A stretch of 64,000 nucleotides of DNA from Mycolicibacterium iranicum (GTDB taxonomy: Bacteria > Actinomycetota > Actinomycetes > Mycobacteriales > Mycobacteriaceae), in assembly GCF_002101705.1 (NCBI RefSeq), contig NZ_LQPC01000031.1:1-64000 (forward strand), written 5' to 3'. The notes beneath the pieces were generated by a model. The model saw only the letters and a program-made list of their open reading frames with translations, made no database searches and was not told the DNA's origin. Below, piece after piece: positions 54,281 to 64,000 of this stretch. Position 1 is the stretch's first letter, and each line of letters begins with the position of its first letter. The position numbers and the translations under genes were made by a program.

Positions 54281-55362
54281 TCGGACTCGGCCGCAAGCAC
54301 CTCTGCGAGGAAGGCATCGGCCCCGAGCCGTTGCAGCCTCATTCGAGCGAAGGCCCGCACACGGTCCCGCACGTCGGACGACTCGCCGATATCGACGCCG
54401 ATCCGGACCGCCGTTTCCCGCCAATCACGGCTCCAGGCAAGCGTTTCCGTCACCGGGGTGCGCTTCTCATCGAGCAGCGCAACGGTTGCCGTGCCGGTGC
54501 TGTCCAGCTGGCCGGCACCGGTGATCCCCCCCGAGCGGACGTGGACGGCAATGCCCGCCGGCGAGCCGGGACCCGACAGCTGCGTGCGCACCACAGCGCT
54601 GGCAACGGCACCGTCGGTTTCGACCTGCCAGTCGACGGTCCCCTCAGCGGCGTCGAACACCCGTGGCGGAACCGCCGCCCAATTCACCGAGGCCACACCT
54701 CGTGCGACCGCTTCGGCTGTGCCACCGGCAGCGCCGGCTCCCGCCACCAGCGCGTAGTCGTCGCGGGTACCCACTTGCGCCGCAACGACCGGTGTCTCGA
54801 TCGAGATCCCCGTGTCCTCGGCGAGCTCGGTGCAGGCCTCGACCAACTCGCTGACCCTCGGATCGCCCAATCGTGCAAGCGCGGTGAGGACTTCAGCATG
54901 GGGGGCCAGCAGCTCCGCCACATCCGAGTCGAACGTGCCGTCGGCGAAGTAATCCTCCGCGGACGCAGTCAGCTGAGCGAGTTCCCCGGCGAGCAGCGCG
55001 TCGTCGAGTTCGACGATGCCGTCGCGGTAGCTCGCCGGCCACCAGCGACGCAGCCAATGACCCAGCGCGAGACGTCGCAGCGGTTCGAGCGCTCCCGCGT
55101 CGAAGGAGACGCCGTCGACATCGAGCTGGCCTTCGGGTGGCGCGGCCAGTGCGGACACGATGGAGCTGTGCCCGTCCTCGCCGACGATTCGCCAAAGCCA
55201 TTCCGCGCGAACCGGGTCGGTGAACGCCATATGCACGGGCGCGTCCGGATCATCCACCGTCCACGACAGAACCGCGCCGGACACCTCGAGGACGGCCGTC
55301 AGCGGAACGGCGTCGCGTGGCGCTTCCGTCGCCCACAGCCCCGACTCCGCGATGAACCTCAT
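54274..55362 (-). CDS. Unknown protein of the TPR-CHAT block (362 aa)
   Basis: Soluble protein with no recognised domain. It begins MRFIAESGLWATEAPRDAVPLTAVLEVSGAVLSW. A middle helical part carries the acidic segment ELVEACTELAEDTGISIET; a late beta-rich part follows (DWQVETDGAVASAVVRTQL, GIAVHVRSGGITGAG). The motif DDYALVAGAGAAGG at 201-214 followed by VPPR resembles DEYALVASGPGTVGG then LPPL near the C-terminus of the TPR protein at 58242. The ATG at 55362 overlaps the stop of the upstream gene (ATGA), so these two unknown genes are coupled. The motif may mark a common partner-binding element. Confidence 0.75.
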   Translation of the reverse strand: MRFIAESGLWATEAPRDAVPLTAVLEVSGAVLSWTVDDPDAPVHMAFTDPVRAEWLWRIVGEDGHSSIVSALAAPPEGQLDVDGVSFDAGALEPLRRLALGHWLRRWWPASYRDGIVELDDALLAGELAQLTASAEDYFADGTFDSDVAELLAPHAEVLTALARLGDPRVSELVEACTELAEDTGISIETPVVAAQVGTRDDYALVAGAGAAGGTAEAVARGVASVNWAAVPPRVFDAAEGTVDWQVETDGAVASAVVRTQLSGPGSPAGIAVHVRSGGITGAGQLDSTGTATVALLDEKRTPVTETLAWSRDWRETAVRIGVDIGESSDVRDRVRAFARMRLQRLGADAFLAEVLAAESDY

Positions 55363-56669
55363 TGGACGTCCTGGGCTTCGAGCATCGCCTTGATGCGCTG
55401 ACGATGATCCAGACTGACCGACCGCGACACTCCTTCGAGAAGCTCCCGGATGTCGTCGACGTCGGTGCAGGGCTCCTGCCAGACGTCCCGGCCATGCAGA
55501 CGCGCCCACAATCGGTTCAGGTAGGGCCGGCAGAACGCGGCGAGTTCGTCGACGATCGTCTGCTGGCGCGGGTGTACGGGGCCACCCTCGGCGAGGTAGC
55601 GCCGGGCATGCAGGACGTACGCCTCTTTGCGTAGCCGCGCCTGGATCTGACGTGCGAGGTCGGTGCGGCATTGCGCCGCCTCGTCGAGGGGTGCGAGGTC
55701 GACGGCGACCTCGATGCCCGCGATCAACGTCGCCTGCTTGTCTTCGCCGAGCAATCCCCATGGCGCACAGGACCGGTCGACTTCCTCGGCGCACAGCAGT
55801 GGAATGTCGGGCAGCTCGTCCCGGGCCAGAGCGCGGCGCAAGGTGGCCCGCACCCGGTCCACGACGCTGCGGTCGAGCGGTCGACCGCCCTCACCTCCGG
55901 TGATGACCGGAGGTTGCTGCGGCTCAGCCGAACTCAGGCCGAGCGCGACGATCGACCACGGCAGGCGCGAGGCGTCGCTGCGCGCCGACGCGCCCAGGTT
56001 GTACGGGGTCGCGTCGGCGACCAATGCCGACCACACACGTTGGCGCGCAACCGATGCGTTGTGTCCGTCGGCCTTGCCCAGCACGGTGCTGAGCCCGACC
56101 AGGAACGGACCCGTGATCTCGGTTCCCGCCCGTACGTCGAGCCAGCTGTCGGAGACCTGCGCCGCCAGAGCGGCGACCACGTCCTCGTCGTCGACGTGGC
56201 GGTTGAGCACCTCGATTGCGGTGCGGTCGCGGTCGGAATGCACTTCCCGAAGGATCGCATCAGCAGCGTCGGCGTCCTGCTCACCCGGCATGCCGCGAGT
56301 CACCGCAAGCTCGAAACACAGGGGGAAGTAGATCTCCTGAGCGTTGCCGGTGGTGATGCGCAGCCTGCGGCGGCCGCGTTTGAGCAGCTCGAACCACCGG
56401 GCGGTGGCCCGCAGCGCGTCCGCCTGCCCGAGGATGGTGTCGTGCATCTCGGCGGCGACGTCGGCGGTGACGAACGGCGCCGAAAACTTGGTGTTGGACC
56501 GCAGCCGGAGCACCAGGGGATCGATGATGCGCTTGACCGTGCGACTCAGCGGTCCGCCGTCGTCAGCGCTGAGCACCTCGACACCCGGTCCGATCGCCCG
56601 CCAGGCACGCTCGATGACCGCGCGGCGGGGTTGCCGCAGTGCCACCGAGGTGTCCGTTCCCGTGCTCAC
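55359..56669 (-). CDS. Unknown protein of the TPR-CHAT block (436 aa)
   Basis: Soluble, largely helical protein with no domain I recognise. Segments include ADVAAEMHDTILGQADALRATARWFELLKRGRRRLRIT, a His/Cys-poor middle, LCAEEVDRSCAPWGLLGEDKQATLIAGIEVAVDLAPLDEAAQCR and C-terminal FCRPYLNRLWARLHGRDVWQEPCTDVDDIRELLEGVSRS. No ATPase, nuclease or protease motif is visible. The GTG at 56669 has -10 TATCCT (56681-56676) six bases upstream, predicting a leaderless transcript for this gene and the coupled 362-residue protein. Confidence 0.75.
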   Translation of the reverse strand: MSTGTDTSVALRQPRRAVIERAWRAIGPGVEVLSADDGGPLSRTVKRIIDPLVLRLRSNTKFSAPFVTADVAAEMHDTILGQADALRATARWFELLKRGRRRLRITTGNAQEIYFPLCFELAVTRGMPGEQDADAADAILREVHSDRDRTAIEVLNRHVDDEDVVAALAAQVSDSWLDVRAGTEITGPFLVGLSTVLGKADGHNASVARQRVWSALVADATPYNLGASARSDASRLPWSIVALGLSSAEPQQPPVITGGEGGRPLDRSVVDRVRATLRRALARDELPDIPLLCAEEVDRSCAPWGLLGEDKQATLIAGIEVAVDLAPLDEAAQCRTDLARQIQARLRKEAYVLHARRYLAEGGPVHPRQQTIVDELAAFCRPYLNRLWARLHGRDVWQEPCTDVDDIRELLEGVSRSVSLDHRQRIKAMLEAQDVQ

Positions 56670-56724
56670 CGGAACAGGATAGAAGTTGGGTTTGGTAGCT
56701 GTGGGCCTCATCGACCCTGAGGGC

Positions 56725-57045
56725 ATGCCCAGCGTGTTGACCCTGATCTTCTTCAGCTTCCTTTTCGCCGGCACGGTGGCGGTGCTGTTCGTGCCGACGA
56801 GCACTGTGATCAGGTCCCGCGGCGTCGTCGTCGGACTTCGCCTGACCGGAGATTTCTCCGCGGACTGCCATGAGGTCGAACTCGACGTCATGGTCAGCCG
56901 TCCCGAGGGCGGGCAGTTCCCGGCCCGCGAGACGACCCTGATCCCCGAGAGCGCTCTCGCCAGCTTCACGCCCGGCAGCATCATCGACATGTATTACCGT
57001 CCCGGAGACGAGTCCTCGGTCGCGGTGCGCATACCGCGCCGGTGA
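56725..57045 (+). CDS. Small membrane-anchored protein of unknown function
   Basis: About 106 residues: one N-terminal membrane segment (LTLIFFSFLFAGTVAVLFV) and a cytoplasmic or external beta domain, GVVVGLRLTGDFSADCHEVELDVMVSRPEGGQFPARETTLIPESALASFTPGSIIDMYYRPGD. The ending (pGs-x-x-x-YRPGDESSVAVRIP) is of the type found in DUF3592-like and SHOCT-associated proteins. The ATG at 56725 has GAGGG upstream; earlier in-frame GTG or TTG codons are possible. It is the only plus-strand gene inside the TPR-CHAT block, convergent with the CHAT gene. Confidence 0.65.
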   Translation: MPSVLTLIFFSFLFAGTVAVLFVPTSTVIRSRGVVVGLRLTGDFSADCHEVELDVMVSRPEGGQFPARETTLIPESALASFTPGSIIDMYYRPGDESSVAVRIPRR

Positions 57046-57048
57046 CGC

Positions 57049-58245
57049 TCATCGCGCGCCGTCCACGGCGAAGCTGACCAGGGCGGCCCAGTACAGCGGG
57101 CTCGCGTCCGAATCACCGTCGCGCCACCGGGTCAGCTGCCGGCGCTGCCACGCGTTGACCGCGCGACCCGCGTCCTGGGCCTCGTGGGCGATGTCGACGG
57201 CGATGACCGCCTCGGCCATCGGATCCGACGAATCGGTTGCGGTTCGGCAGAACTGGCGGTAGCCGGCCGTCGTGGGAAGCGACCACAGCGTGGCGGTGAC
57301 GAGCTGGGCACCGCCGAGGATCAACGCGGCCACGAGTCCCGTCGCCTCGTCGAATCGGTAATCGCCGCCTGAGGAGCAGGCCAGCAGCGCCGAGCGCGGC
57401 GGGATCGGCAACTGCGCTGCCATCAGGTCTCCGGCCGCCAGCGGATGTTCGTCGGCCAGGTGCACCGCGGCACGGTCGGCGTGCCCCACATCGCCGTCGG
57501 CCGCGGTGGCATGGCCGACGAACAGCAACCGGCTCGGCGACCGCATCAGCTGGGCCGCCAGCCAGCCGCGGTCGGCCTGGGTGGACCGGAACAGCTCGAC
57601 GGTGGCGGCAACCTCGGGCAACACGTCGCGCTGGGCTCTGACCTGAGCGAAATGCTGCGTAAGACGGCCGTTGGGGTCGGGTCGGCCGAGCACGGAGCCC
57701 AGCGCCGAATCAGGTCGCTGCCCCGGTACGCGCGGGTCCAGGATCAGCAGGGCAGCGTTGTCGCGGCGTCCCTCCCAGTTCATCGACGCGCGCGGAGCAT
57801 TGGCGATGTTCGGCGGCGCCGCGAGAAGGACGTCAGCGAGTTCGATGAGCCGGTCCCCCGGCGCTGCCGGGCGCGCAAGCAGCGACCACGGAACCTGCGC
57901 GAGCCTGCCGGTCGGTGCGACGAACAGCGTCGGATGGTGGTGTTCTCCGATCAGCTGCCAGCCCGCGGCGGGAATCAATTGCTCTCCGAGCATGGCGGCG
58001 AGGTGATGTTCGGCGGCGGGATCTGCGAAAAAGCCTGCGGTGAGCGCACGTTCGAGGGCCTGACGCACATCTTCCGACGGGCGCGGATCGGGCAGTGCGT
58101 CGGCGAGCAGGTCCCGCACCGTCGCGAGCGCTGATTCCTCCACCACCCACGTCACGGTGGTTTCGGGCCGACCGACAGCGCGCAGACTGGCGTAGGTGGC
58201 AACGCCGACGTCGGCGAAGCGCAGCACCAGTGTCGGCGCAGTCAT
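57049..58245 (-). CDS. CHAT-domain (caspase-like) peptidase
   Basis: A 398-residue protein whose C-terminal half is a CHAT domain of the caspase/separase clan. The catalytic pair is visible: His245 in LLFVGHATA and Cys290 in ALLACSSGG. VTATLWSLPTTAG and the closing PLYWAALVSFAVDGA are typical CHAT segments. The N-terminal about 100 residues are separate and unassigned. Catalytic residues are intact, so proteolytic activity is likely. The ATG at 58245 overlaps the TPR stop (ATGA), coupling it to the TPR protein. In other bacteria, TPR-CHAT pairs act as regulated proteases, for example in the gRAMP/Craspase system; no CRISPR part is present here. Confidence 0.9.
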   Translation of the reverse strand: MTAPTLVLRFADVGVATYASLRAVGRPETTVTWVVEESALATVRDLLADALPDPRPSEDVRQALERALTAGFFADPAAEHHLAAMLGEQLIPAAGWQLIGEHHHPTLFVAPTGRLAQVPWSLLARPAAPGDRLIELADVLLAAPPNIANAPRASMNWEGRRDNAALLILDPRVPGQRPDSALGSVLGRPDPNGRLTQHFAQVRAQRDVLPEVAATVELFRSTQADRGWLAAQLMRSPSRLLFVGHATAADGDVGHADRAAVHLADEHPLAAGDLMAAQLPIPPRSALLACSSGGDYRFDEATGLVAALILGGAQLVTATLWSLPTTAGYRQFCRTATDSSDPMAEAVIAVDIAHEAQDAGRAVNAWQRRQLTRWRDGDSDASPLYWAALVSFAVDGAR

Positions 58246-59882
58246 GGCCAGGTGCTCCATTCGGGTTCGGCGGAGGTCACGGTGCGGCCGTATCGCAGCT
58301 GCGCCAATTCGCGGTAATACTTCAGCACCGGTTCGGTGTTCGGATTCATTCGAAGAGGCGGCAGGGCGCCGAGTTTGGTCAGCATGGCGCCACCGACCGT
58401 CCCGGGTCCGGAGGCGACCAGGGCGTACTCGTCGGCATCGTCGACAGGAACCGCGGCCGTTGCCGTGTCGGCCCAGTCTGCAGTCTGAGGCGACTGCGGG
58501 ATGCTGAAAGTCCCTCGGGCGCTGTGATATTCGATGAGCTCGCTGACCAGGGCCGTGTTACCCCATTCCCAGGCCACCGCGAAGGCCCCCGCGAGCACCC
58601 GCGACGAGACGTGGGTGGCCCATCGCATCCTGGCATCGGCGTCGCCGATGGCGTAGCGCACCGAGTCGACGGCAAGGGCGGCAGGCACTTTCAGGTCGGC
58701 CGCCTGCTCGAACTTCTCGTGGGCCGACGAGGGGTTTGCCATCGCCTCGGCCCGCAGAATCGAGCCGAGGTGGTCGTCGAGCCTGGCATATTGCAGCCAG
58801 CTGTGTCGGGGCCAGCTGTCGAGGAGTTCGCGCGCCGCCGCTGTACGGTCGGTGGCGGCAGCGAAGTCGCCACGCAAGATGTCGACCCAGCTGCGCTGCA
58901 ACAGGATTCGGTGTATGTGCAGCGGATTGTTGATTTCGCGCCAGTGCCGCTCGGCGTGGCTGAGTCGTTCGTCGGCATCGTCGAGCTCCCCCACCGATAT
59001 AGCGATCAAGCCGAAATAGAGCCAGCTGCGCGACACGTCGTGTGCGCGATTGCCCTCGGCGATCGCCGGGTAGGCCTCGTGGACCAAGTCCTGCGCTCGG
59101 GCCCGGTCACCGGCTGACCATGCCGCGGTCGCGCGTTCGAGTTGGGTGCGGGCGGTGGCGAGTCGCCAGCCACGCGCCTGCGCTCGGGCCCCGGCGCGCC
59201 GCAGCCATGGTTCGGCTTCGTTGAGCCGCCCGGTCTCCACGCAGAATCGGCCGTATCCCGTGCCGGCGAGCACGCGGAGGTTGTCGTCGAACTCGCTCCC
59301 GTCCCCGGGCCCTTCGATGGCGTCGAACACCCTCTCCCACAGGGGAAGTGACTGCACATGCAGATCGTCGTCGCACAGTCCCACCGCGCACAGGATCCGC
59401 GCATGGGTGATCAGGTAGGCGTGTTCGGCGTATAGGTCATCGAACATGCCGGGCTCCTCGATCAGGGCCTGCAGCTGCGTCGCCGCCGTCTCGTGGTCGC
59501 CGTGCGCGGCTGCCATCCCGGTGCGCAGGAACAGCGCCCGTCGGCTGTACCGGCAGATCATGTGGTCGACGTCGGCCGGCGAGAAGATGACTTTCGCGGC
59601 GTCCTCCGGACGCTGGCCTGCTCGTATCTCTCGATAGATCTGCAGGCAGTCCTCGATACGTTTCGCGCATTCGGTCACCCCGTCGTAGGCCGTGCGGACC
59701 AGGTAGAGCTCGCCCAATTGGGCGTAGACCTCAAGCATGAGGTCGTCGCGGTCCACTTCCTCGATGCGGGGCATCAGCGACAGCAAGAAGTCTTTGGCCG
59801 CGAATTCGTCCGCGGCGAAGGCCAGGCGACGTGCCCGATCGAGATCGTGCTCGATGTCGGGATGACCGGGAAGCGGGGTCAC
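58242..59882 (-). CDS. TPR-like repeat protein partner of the CHAT peptidase
   Basis: A 546-residue soluble protein built of helical hairpin (tetratricopeptide-like) repeats over about 20-460, for example HGDHETAATQLQALIEEP, NEAEPWLRRAGARAQARG, GDRARAQDLVHEAYPAIAEG and ELDDADERLSHAERHW. The tail has DEYALVASGPGTVGG (about 484-498), a motif echoed in the 362-residue protein at 54274. The GTG at 59882 has -10 TATGAT (59894-59889) six bases upstream, so the TPR-CHAT mRNA should be leaderless. By analogy, the repeats would sense a trigger and hold or activate the protease; this is inference. Confidence 0.85.
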   Translation of the reverse strand: MTPLPGHPDIEHDLDRARRLAFAADEFAAKDFLLSLMPRIEEVDRDDLMLEVYAQLGELYLVRTAYDGVTECAKRIEDCLQIYREIRAGQRPEDAAKVIFSPADVDHMICRYSRRALFLRTGMAAAHGDHETAATQLQALIEEPGMFDDLYAEHAYLITHARILCAVGLCDDDLHVQSLPLWERVFDAIEGPGDGSEFDDNLRVLAGTGYGRFCVETGRLNEAEPWLRRAGARAQARGWRLATARTQLERATAAWSAGDRARAQDLVHEAYPAIAEGNRAHDVSRSWLYFGLIAISVGELDDADERLSHAERHWREINNPLHIHRILLQRSWVDILRGDFAAATDRTAAARELLDSWPRHSWLQYARLDDHLGSILRAEAMANPSSAHEKFEQAADLKVPAALAVDSVRYAIGDADARMRWATHVSSRVLAGAFAVAWEWGNTALVSELIEYHSARGTFSIPQSPQTADWADTATAAVPVDDADEYALVASGPGTVGGAMLTKLGALPPLRMNPNTEPVLKYYRELAQLRYGRTVTSAEPEWSTWP

Positions 59883-59946
59883 CGCGCAATCATAGGAAGC
59901 GGCGGGCGTGTCGGGCACGCCCGCCGCTCCGGGCTGTGGCATGCGA

Positions 59947-60447
59947 TCAGCTGCAGGTCACTGTGACGGTGAACGGCTTGGTGATCATGCCCGCCATCGG
60001 ATTGCTCATGTCGGCGCCGACCGCCTCGCCGGTGATCGTGTAGCTGTCGCCGTCGACCTTGACCTCGGCGCTGCCGGACTTGGCTCCCATCGCGTTCGCG
60101 ACGGCGAGTGCGTTGCCGTCGACCACCATGCCGAGCGACTCGACAACCGGGGTCGCCTCGTCGGTCATGACGATGCCCAGACCCTGCTGGCCTCCGATCG
60201 CGCCGCTGGCGACGGTGATCTTTCCGCCCTGCTTGACGCAGGTCACCGAGTTCAGATCCAGGCCTGCCAGATCGGCGCCGTCGACCTTGACCTCGGTCTT
60301 TCCGCCGTCGGCGGCCGCGGAGGTCTGTGAGGCCGCAGAGCTCTGCGAGGAGGAGCTCTCGGCGGTCGTGCCCTTGTCGTCCGAGCAGCCGACCAGCATC
60401 GCGGCACCCGCGGCCAGACCGATCACGCCTGCGACAACTCGCTTCAT
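59947..60447 (-). CDS. LpqH/19-kDa-type lipoprotein
   Basis: A 166-residue lipoprotein with signal MKRVVAGVIGLAAGAAMLVGC (lipid on Cys21). A Ser/Ala-rich linker (SSSSQSSAASQTSAAA) precedes a compact beta domain with two more cysteines (NSVTCVKQGG and the end TVTCS) that probably form a disulfide. This layout is that of the mycobacterial 19 kDa lipoprotein family. It is 64 bases upstream of the TPR start on the same strand; the TPR gene has its own promoter, so the link is uncertain. Confidence 0.88.
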   Translation of the reverse strand: MKRVVAGVIGLAAGAAMLVGCSDDKGTTAESSSSQSSAASQTSAAADGGKTEVKVDGADLAGLDLNSVTCVKQGGKITVASGAIGGQQGLGIVMTDEATPVVESLGMVVDGNALAVANAMGAKSGSAEVKVDGDSYTITGEAVGADMSNPMAGMITKPFTVTVTCS

Positions 60448-60602
60448 GATGTTTCCCTTCGTCGTGCTTCGCCCCAGTGGCGTCGTCGGGATGAAGTCAA
60501 TCCGCAGATATCGGCTACCGATCCCAATTTTCGCGGCGGTGTCGGTGAGCGGCGGTACGGTTCGATGTCGATGAGTGCGTGCGCGAAGAGCAGCAGGGTC
60601 AG

Positions 60603-61778
60603 ATGAGGACCTTCACCGTCGAAGAACGGCGTGCGCGGTTGGCCAGACGCCACCAGCTGGTCGTCGGTCCCGGCGCCGCCGATACGGTCAGCGCGCTGGC
60701 CGCGCAGCTGGTGGGACTACACGCCACCGATCCGACTACGCCTCATCTGTCCTTATGGGCACGGCTGCCCGGTTTCACCGCCGCGGACCTCAATTCCGCT
60801 CTGCACGAGGAACACTCGGTCGTCAAACACCTCGCGATGCGGCGCACGCTGTGGGTGGTGCATGCGGAGGACTTGCCTGCGGTCCAGGCGGCGGCCAGCG
60901 ACCGGGTCGCCGCCAACGAGACCCGCAGGCTGGCGGCCGACGCGCAGAATTCCGGGGTGGCGCCGGACGGGGCCGCATGGTTGGAGACTGCCTGCGCGGC
61001 GGTAGTGCGTCATCTGCGTTCCCGCGGGCCGTGCACGGCGCGAGAATTACGCGAAGCGCTGCCCGAGTTGACCGGGACATACGACCCAGCCCCCGGCAAG
61101 CCGTACGGCGGTGAAGGCCACCTCGCCCCGCGGGTACTGACGGTACTGTCCGCCCGTGGCCACATCGTTCGTGGTCCGAACGACGGCGGCTGGACCACCT
61201 CCCGACCACGCTGGGTCGCGGCCTCGCAGTGGCTGGAGCCCTCCGGTGCGCTCACGCCAGAGCAGGCGCGCACCGAGATGGTGCGACGGTGGCTATCGGT
61301 GTTCGGCCCGGCCACAGTCACTGACATCAAGTGGTGGTTCGGCAACACGCTCGGGTGGGCGCGCCAGGCACTTGCCGACCTCGATGCGGTCGCCGTGGAT
61401 CTGGACGGCACCCCGGGCTTTGTGCTTCCGGGCGACGACGAACCAGAGCCCGCCGTCGAGCCATGGTGCGCGCTGCTTCCCGGCCTCGATGTGACGACGA
61501 TGGGGTGGTCCGACCGTGGGTGGTACCTCGGCGAGCACCGGAACCAGGTATTCGACCGCAACGGCAACGCCGGCCCGACGGTCTGGGTGGACGGCCGGGT
61601 TGTCGGGGCGTGGCGTCACGACACCGACGGTCGTGTCGAAGTGGCGCTGCTCGAAGACGTCGGCCGCAAAGCCGCAAAAGCGCTGCGGGCCAAAGCCGAA
61701 GAGCTGACAGCGTGGCTCGACGGCGTACGGATCAACCCCAGGTTTCCGTCACCGCTCAGCAAGGGTTCTGCCGGCTAG
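60603..61778 (+). CDS. Winged-helix DNA-binding protein of the AlkZ/YcaQ (HTH_42) family
   Basis: A 391-residue protein of the winged-helix family containing the AlkZ/AlkX DNA glycosylases that remove bulky or crosslinked adducts. LAAQLVGLHATDPTTPHLSLWARLPG aligns with the glycosylase catalytic region, usually Q-x-Q/D. Here the key positions are His40 and Thr42 (HAT), followed by DP..P. TARELREALPELTG, GPATVTDIKWWFGN and RVNPRFPSP-type ending (RINPRFPSP) fit the family. It may be a divergent glycosylase or non-catalytic. uvrA lies about 500 bases further on, opposite strand. The ATG at 60603 is preferred over GTG at 60579. Confidence 0.8.
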   Translation: MRTFTVEERRARLARRHQLVVGPGAADTVSALAAQLVGLHATDPTTPHLSLWARLPGFTAADLNSALHEEHSVVKHLAMRRTLWVVHAEDLPAVQAAASDRVAANETRRLAADAQNSGVAPDGAAWLETACAAVVRHLRSRGPCTARELREALPELTGTYDPAPGKPYGGEGHLAPRVLTVLSARGHIVRGPNDGGWTTSRPRWVAASQWLEPSGALTPEQARTEMVRRWLSVFGPATVTDIKWWFGNTLGWARQALADLDAVAVDLDGTPGFVLPGDDEPEPAVEPWCALLPGLDVTTMGWSDRGWYLGEHRNQVFDRNGNAGPTVWVDGRVVGAWRHDTDGRVEVALLEDVGRKAAKALRAKAEELTAWLDGVRINPRFPSPLSKGSAG

Positions 61779-62281
61779 GCCAAACTCTTCTGCAGCAGGA
61801 CGGTGTCCAGCCAGCGGCCGTGTTTGAATCCGACGCGCTCGAGCCGGCCCGCCTCGACGAAGCCGCGCCGGCGGTGCAACGTCAAAGAGCCATTCGCGTC
61901 GGCGTCGACGATCACGGCGATCACCTCGCGGATGCCCGCCGCGGCGCAGTCTTCGAGAAGAGCATCGAGAAGCCGACCTCCAACGCCCATCCCGACGGCG
62001 TCGGGCGCAACGTAGACGGAGTCCTCGACCGTGTAGCGGTATGCCGGTCTGGTCTTCCACGGGGCGCAATACGCATAGCCGGTGATCCTGCCGTCGACGG
62101 CGGCCACCAGGTACGGCAATCCCGCCGATCGCGCGGCGCCGAGCCGCGCCAACAACTCCTCGCGCGACGGCGGCTCCACCTCGAACGTGGCGACGCTCGT
62201 GCGCACGTAATGCGCATAGATGTCGCGGACGGCATCGATGTCGGCCGCCGTGGCAGGACGTACCGTCACCGGCGGCGGCAT
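61775..62281 (-). CDS. GNAT N-acetyltransferase, phosphinothricin-acetyltransferase-like
   Basis: A 168-residue single-domain acetyltransferase. VRPATAADIDAVRDIYAHYVRTSVATFEVEPPSREE resembles the Pat/Bar start. The acetyl-CoA loop region is APDAVGMGVGGRLLDALLEDCAAAGIREVIAVI (a V-G-M-G-V-G-G-R variant of Q/RxxGxG/A), and LHRRRGFVEAGRLERVGFKHGRWLDTVLLQK ends the domain. The ATG at 62281 lies four bases after the uvrA stop, so it is probably cotranscribed with uvrA. The acetyl acceptor is unknown. Confidence 0.88.
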   Translation of the reverse strand: MPPPVTVRPATAADIDAVRDIYAHYVRTSVATFEVEPPSREELLARLGAARSAGLPYLVAAVDGRITGYAYCAPWKTRPAYRYTVEDSVYVAPDAVGMGVGGRLLDALLEDCAAAGIREVIAVIVDADANGSLTLHRRRGFVEAGRLERVGFKHGRWLDTVLLQKSLA

Positions 62282-62285
62282 CCGA

Positions 62286-64000
<1,715 letters not shown>

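Noticed and set aside
54274..59882. TPR-CHAT pair as part of a type III-E CRISPR (Craspase) system
   Set aside because: No gRAMP effector, no repeat array and no Cas gene is present anywhere in the window.

Overview
The window comes from a high-GC actinobacterium, almost certainly a rapidly growing mycobacterium (Mycolicibacterium type). Recalled gene order matches the Mycobacterium tuberculosis Rv1638-Rv1689 block read backwards: tyrS, mpg, an ABC/TetR set, a lipase/acyl-CoA synthetase fusion, the arg operon, pheST, a class III cyclase, tsnR, rplT-rpmI-infC, lysX and uvrA. The left edge carries an rRNA operon promoter and leader pointing out of the window just downstream of tyrS. That is where fast-growing mycobacteria are known to keep their second rRNA operon (rrnB).

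Layout. 1-365: rrn promoter and leader. 366-10201: tyrS, mpg, an ABC exporter with its TetR regulator, a Trm112-like protein, a secreted protein, the 993-residue hydrolase/synthetase fusion and an ABC-F protein. 10198-13151: a polytopic membrane protein facing a translationally coupled run of three membrane-anchored exported proteins. 13163-21647: the complete arginine operon argCJBDFRGH behind a tandem array of ArgR sites. 21667-33738: a catabolic island not expected in the M. tuberculosis version of this region. It has a divergent IclR regulator, two class III CoA-transferases, an enoyl-CoA hydratase relative lacking both catalytic glutamates, a thioesterase, a TctCBA tripartite carboxylate transporter, a one-repeat AbrB membrane protein, a LhgO-type 2-hydroxyacid oxidase, a DapA-family aldolase, an SDR lacking the usual Tyr/Lys, and an FAH-family enzyme. 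Ten of its twelve forward genes touch or nearly touch, so it looks like one operon for a dicarboxylic or hydroxy-dicarboxylic acid.

33735-46333: pheST, a glutamate synthase-like flavoprotein, a cyclase coupled to a rhomboid-like protein, an MpaB-type oxygenase with an acyl-CoA dehydrogenase and an SDR, a YqeY-like protein and a PE-PPE domain protein. 46614-48751: infC-rpmI-rplT-tsnR on the minus strand. infC starts with AUC, and its Shine-Dalgarno sequence is locked in a hairpin behind three further stem-loops. 48860-53997: a DUF1844-like protein, lysX and an esterase-like membrane protein. 54274-59882: a second accessory block with a TPR protein coupled to a CHAT-domain (caspase-like) protease and two unknown coupled proteins, one of which shares a short motif with the TPR protein. 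This is the best candidate for an undescribed system. 59947-64000: a 19-kDa-type lipoprotein, an AlkZ/YcaQ-like winged-helix protein, a GNAT acetyltransferase and the C-terminal part of UvrA.

Regulation seen directly: many genes have a TAnnnT -10 hexamer ending 6-8 bases before their ATG or GTG, as expected of leaderless mycobacterial transcripts. Most multi-gene runs use ATGA, GTGA or TGATG stop/start overlaps. No tRNA, CRISPR array, insertion sequence or prophage was seen.
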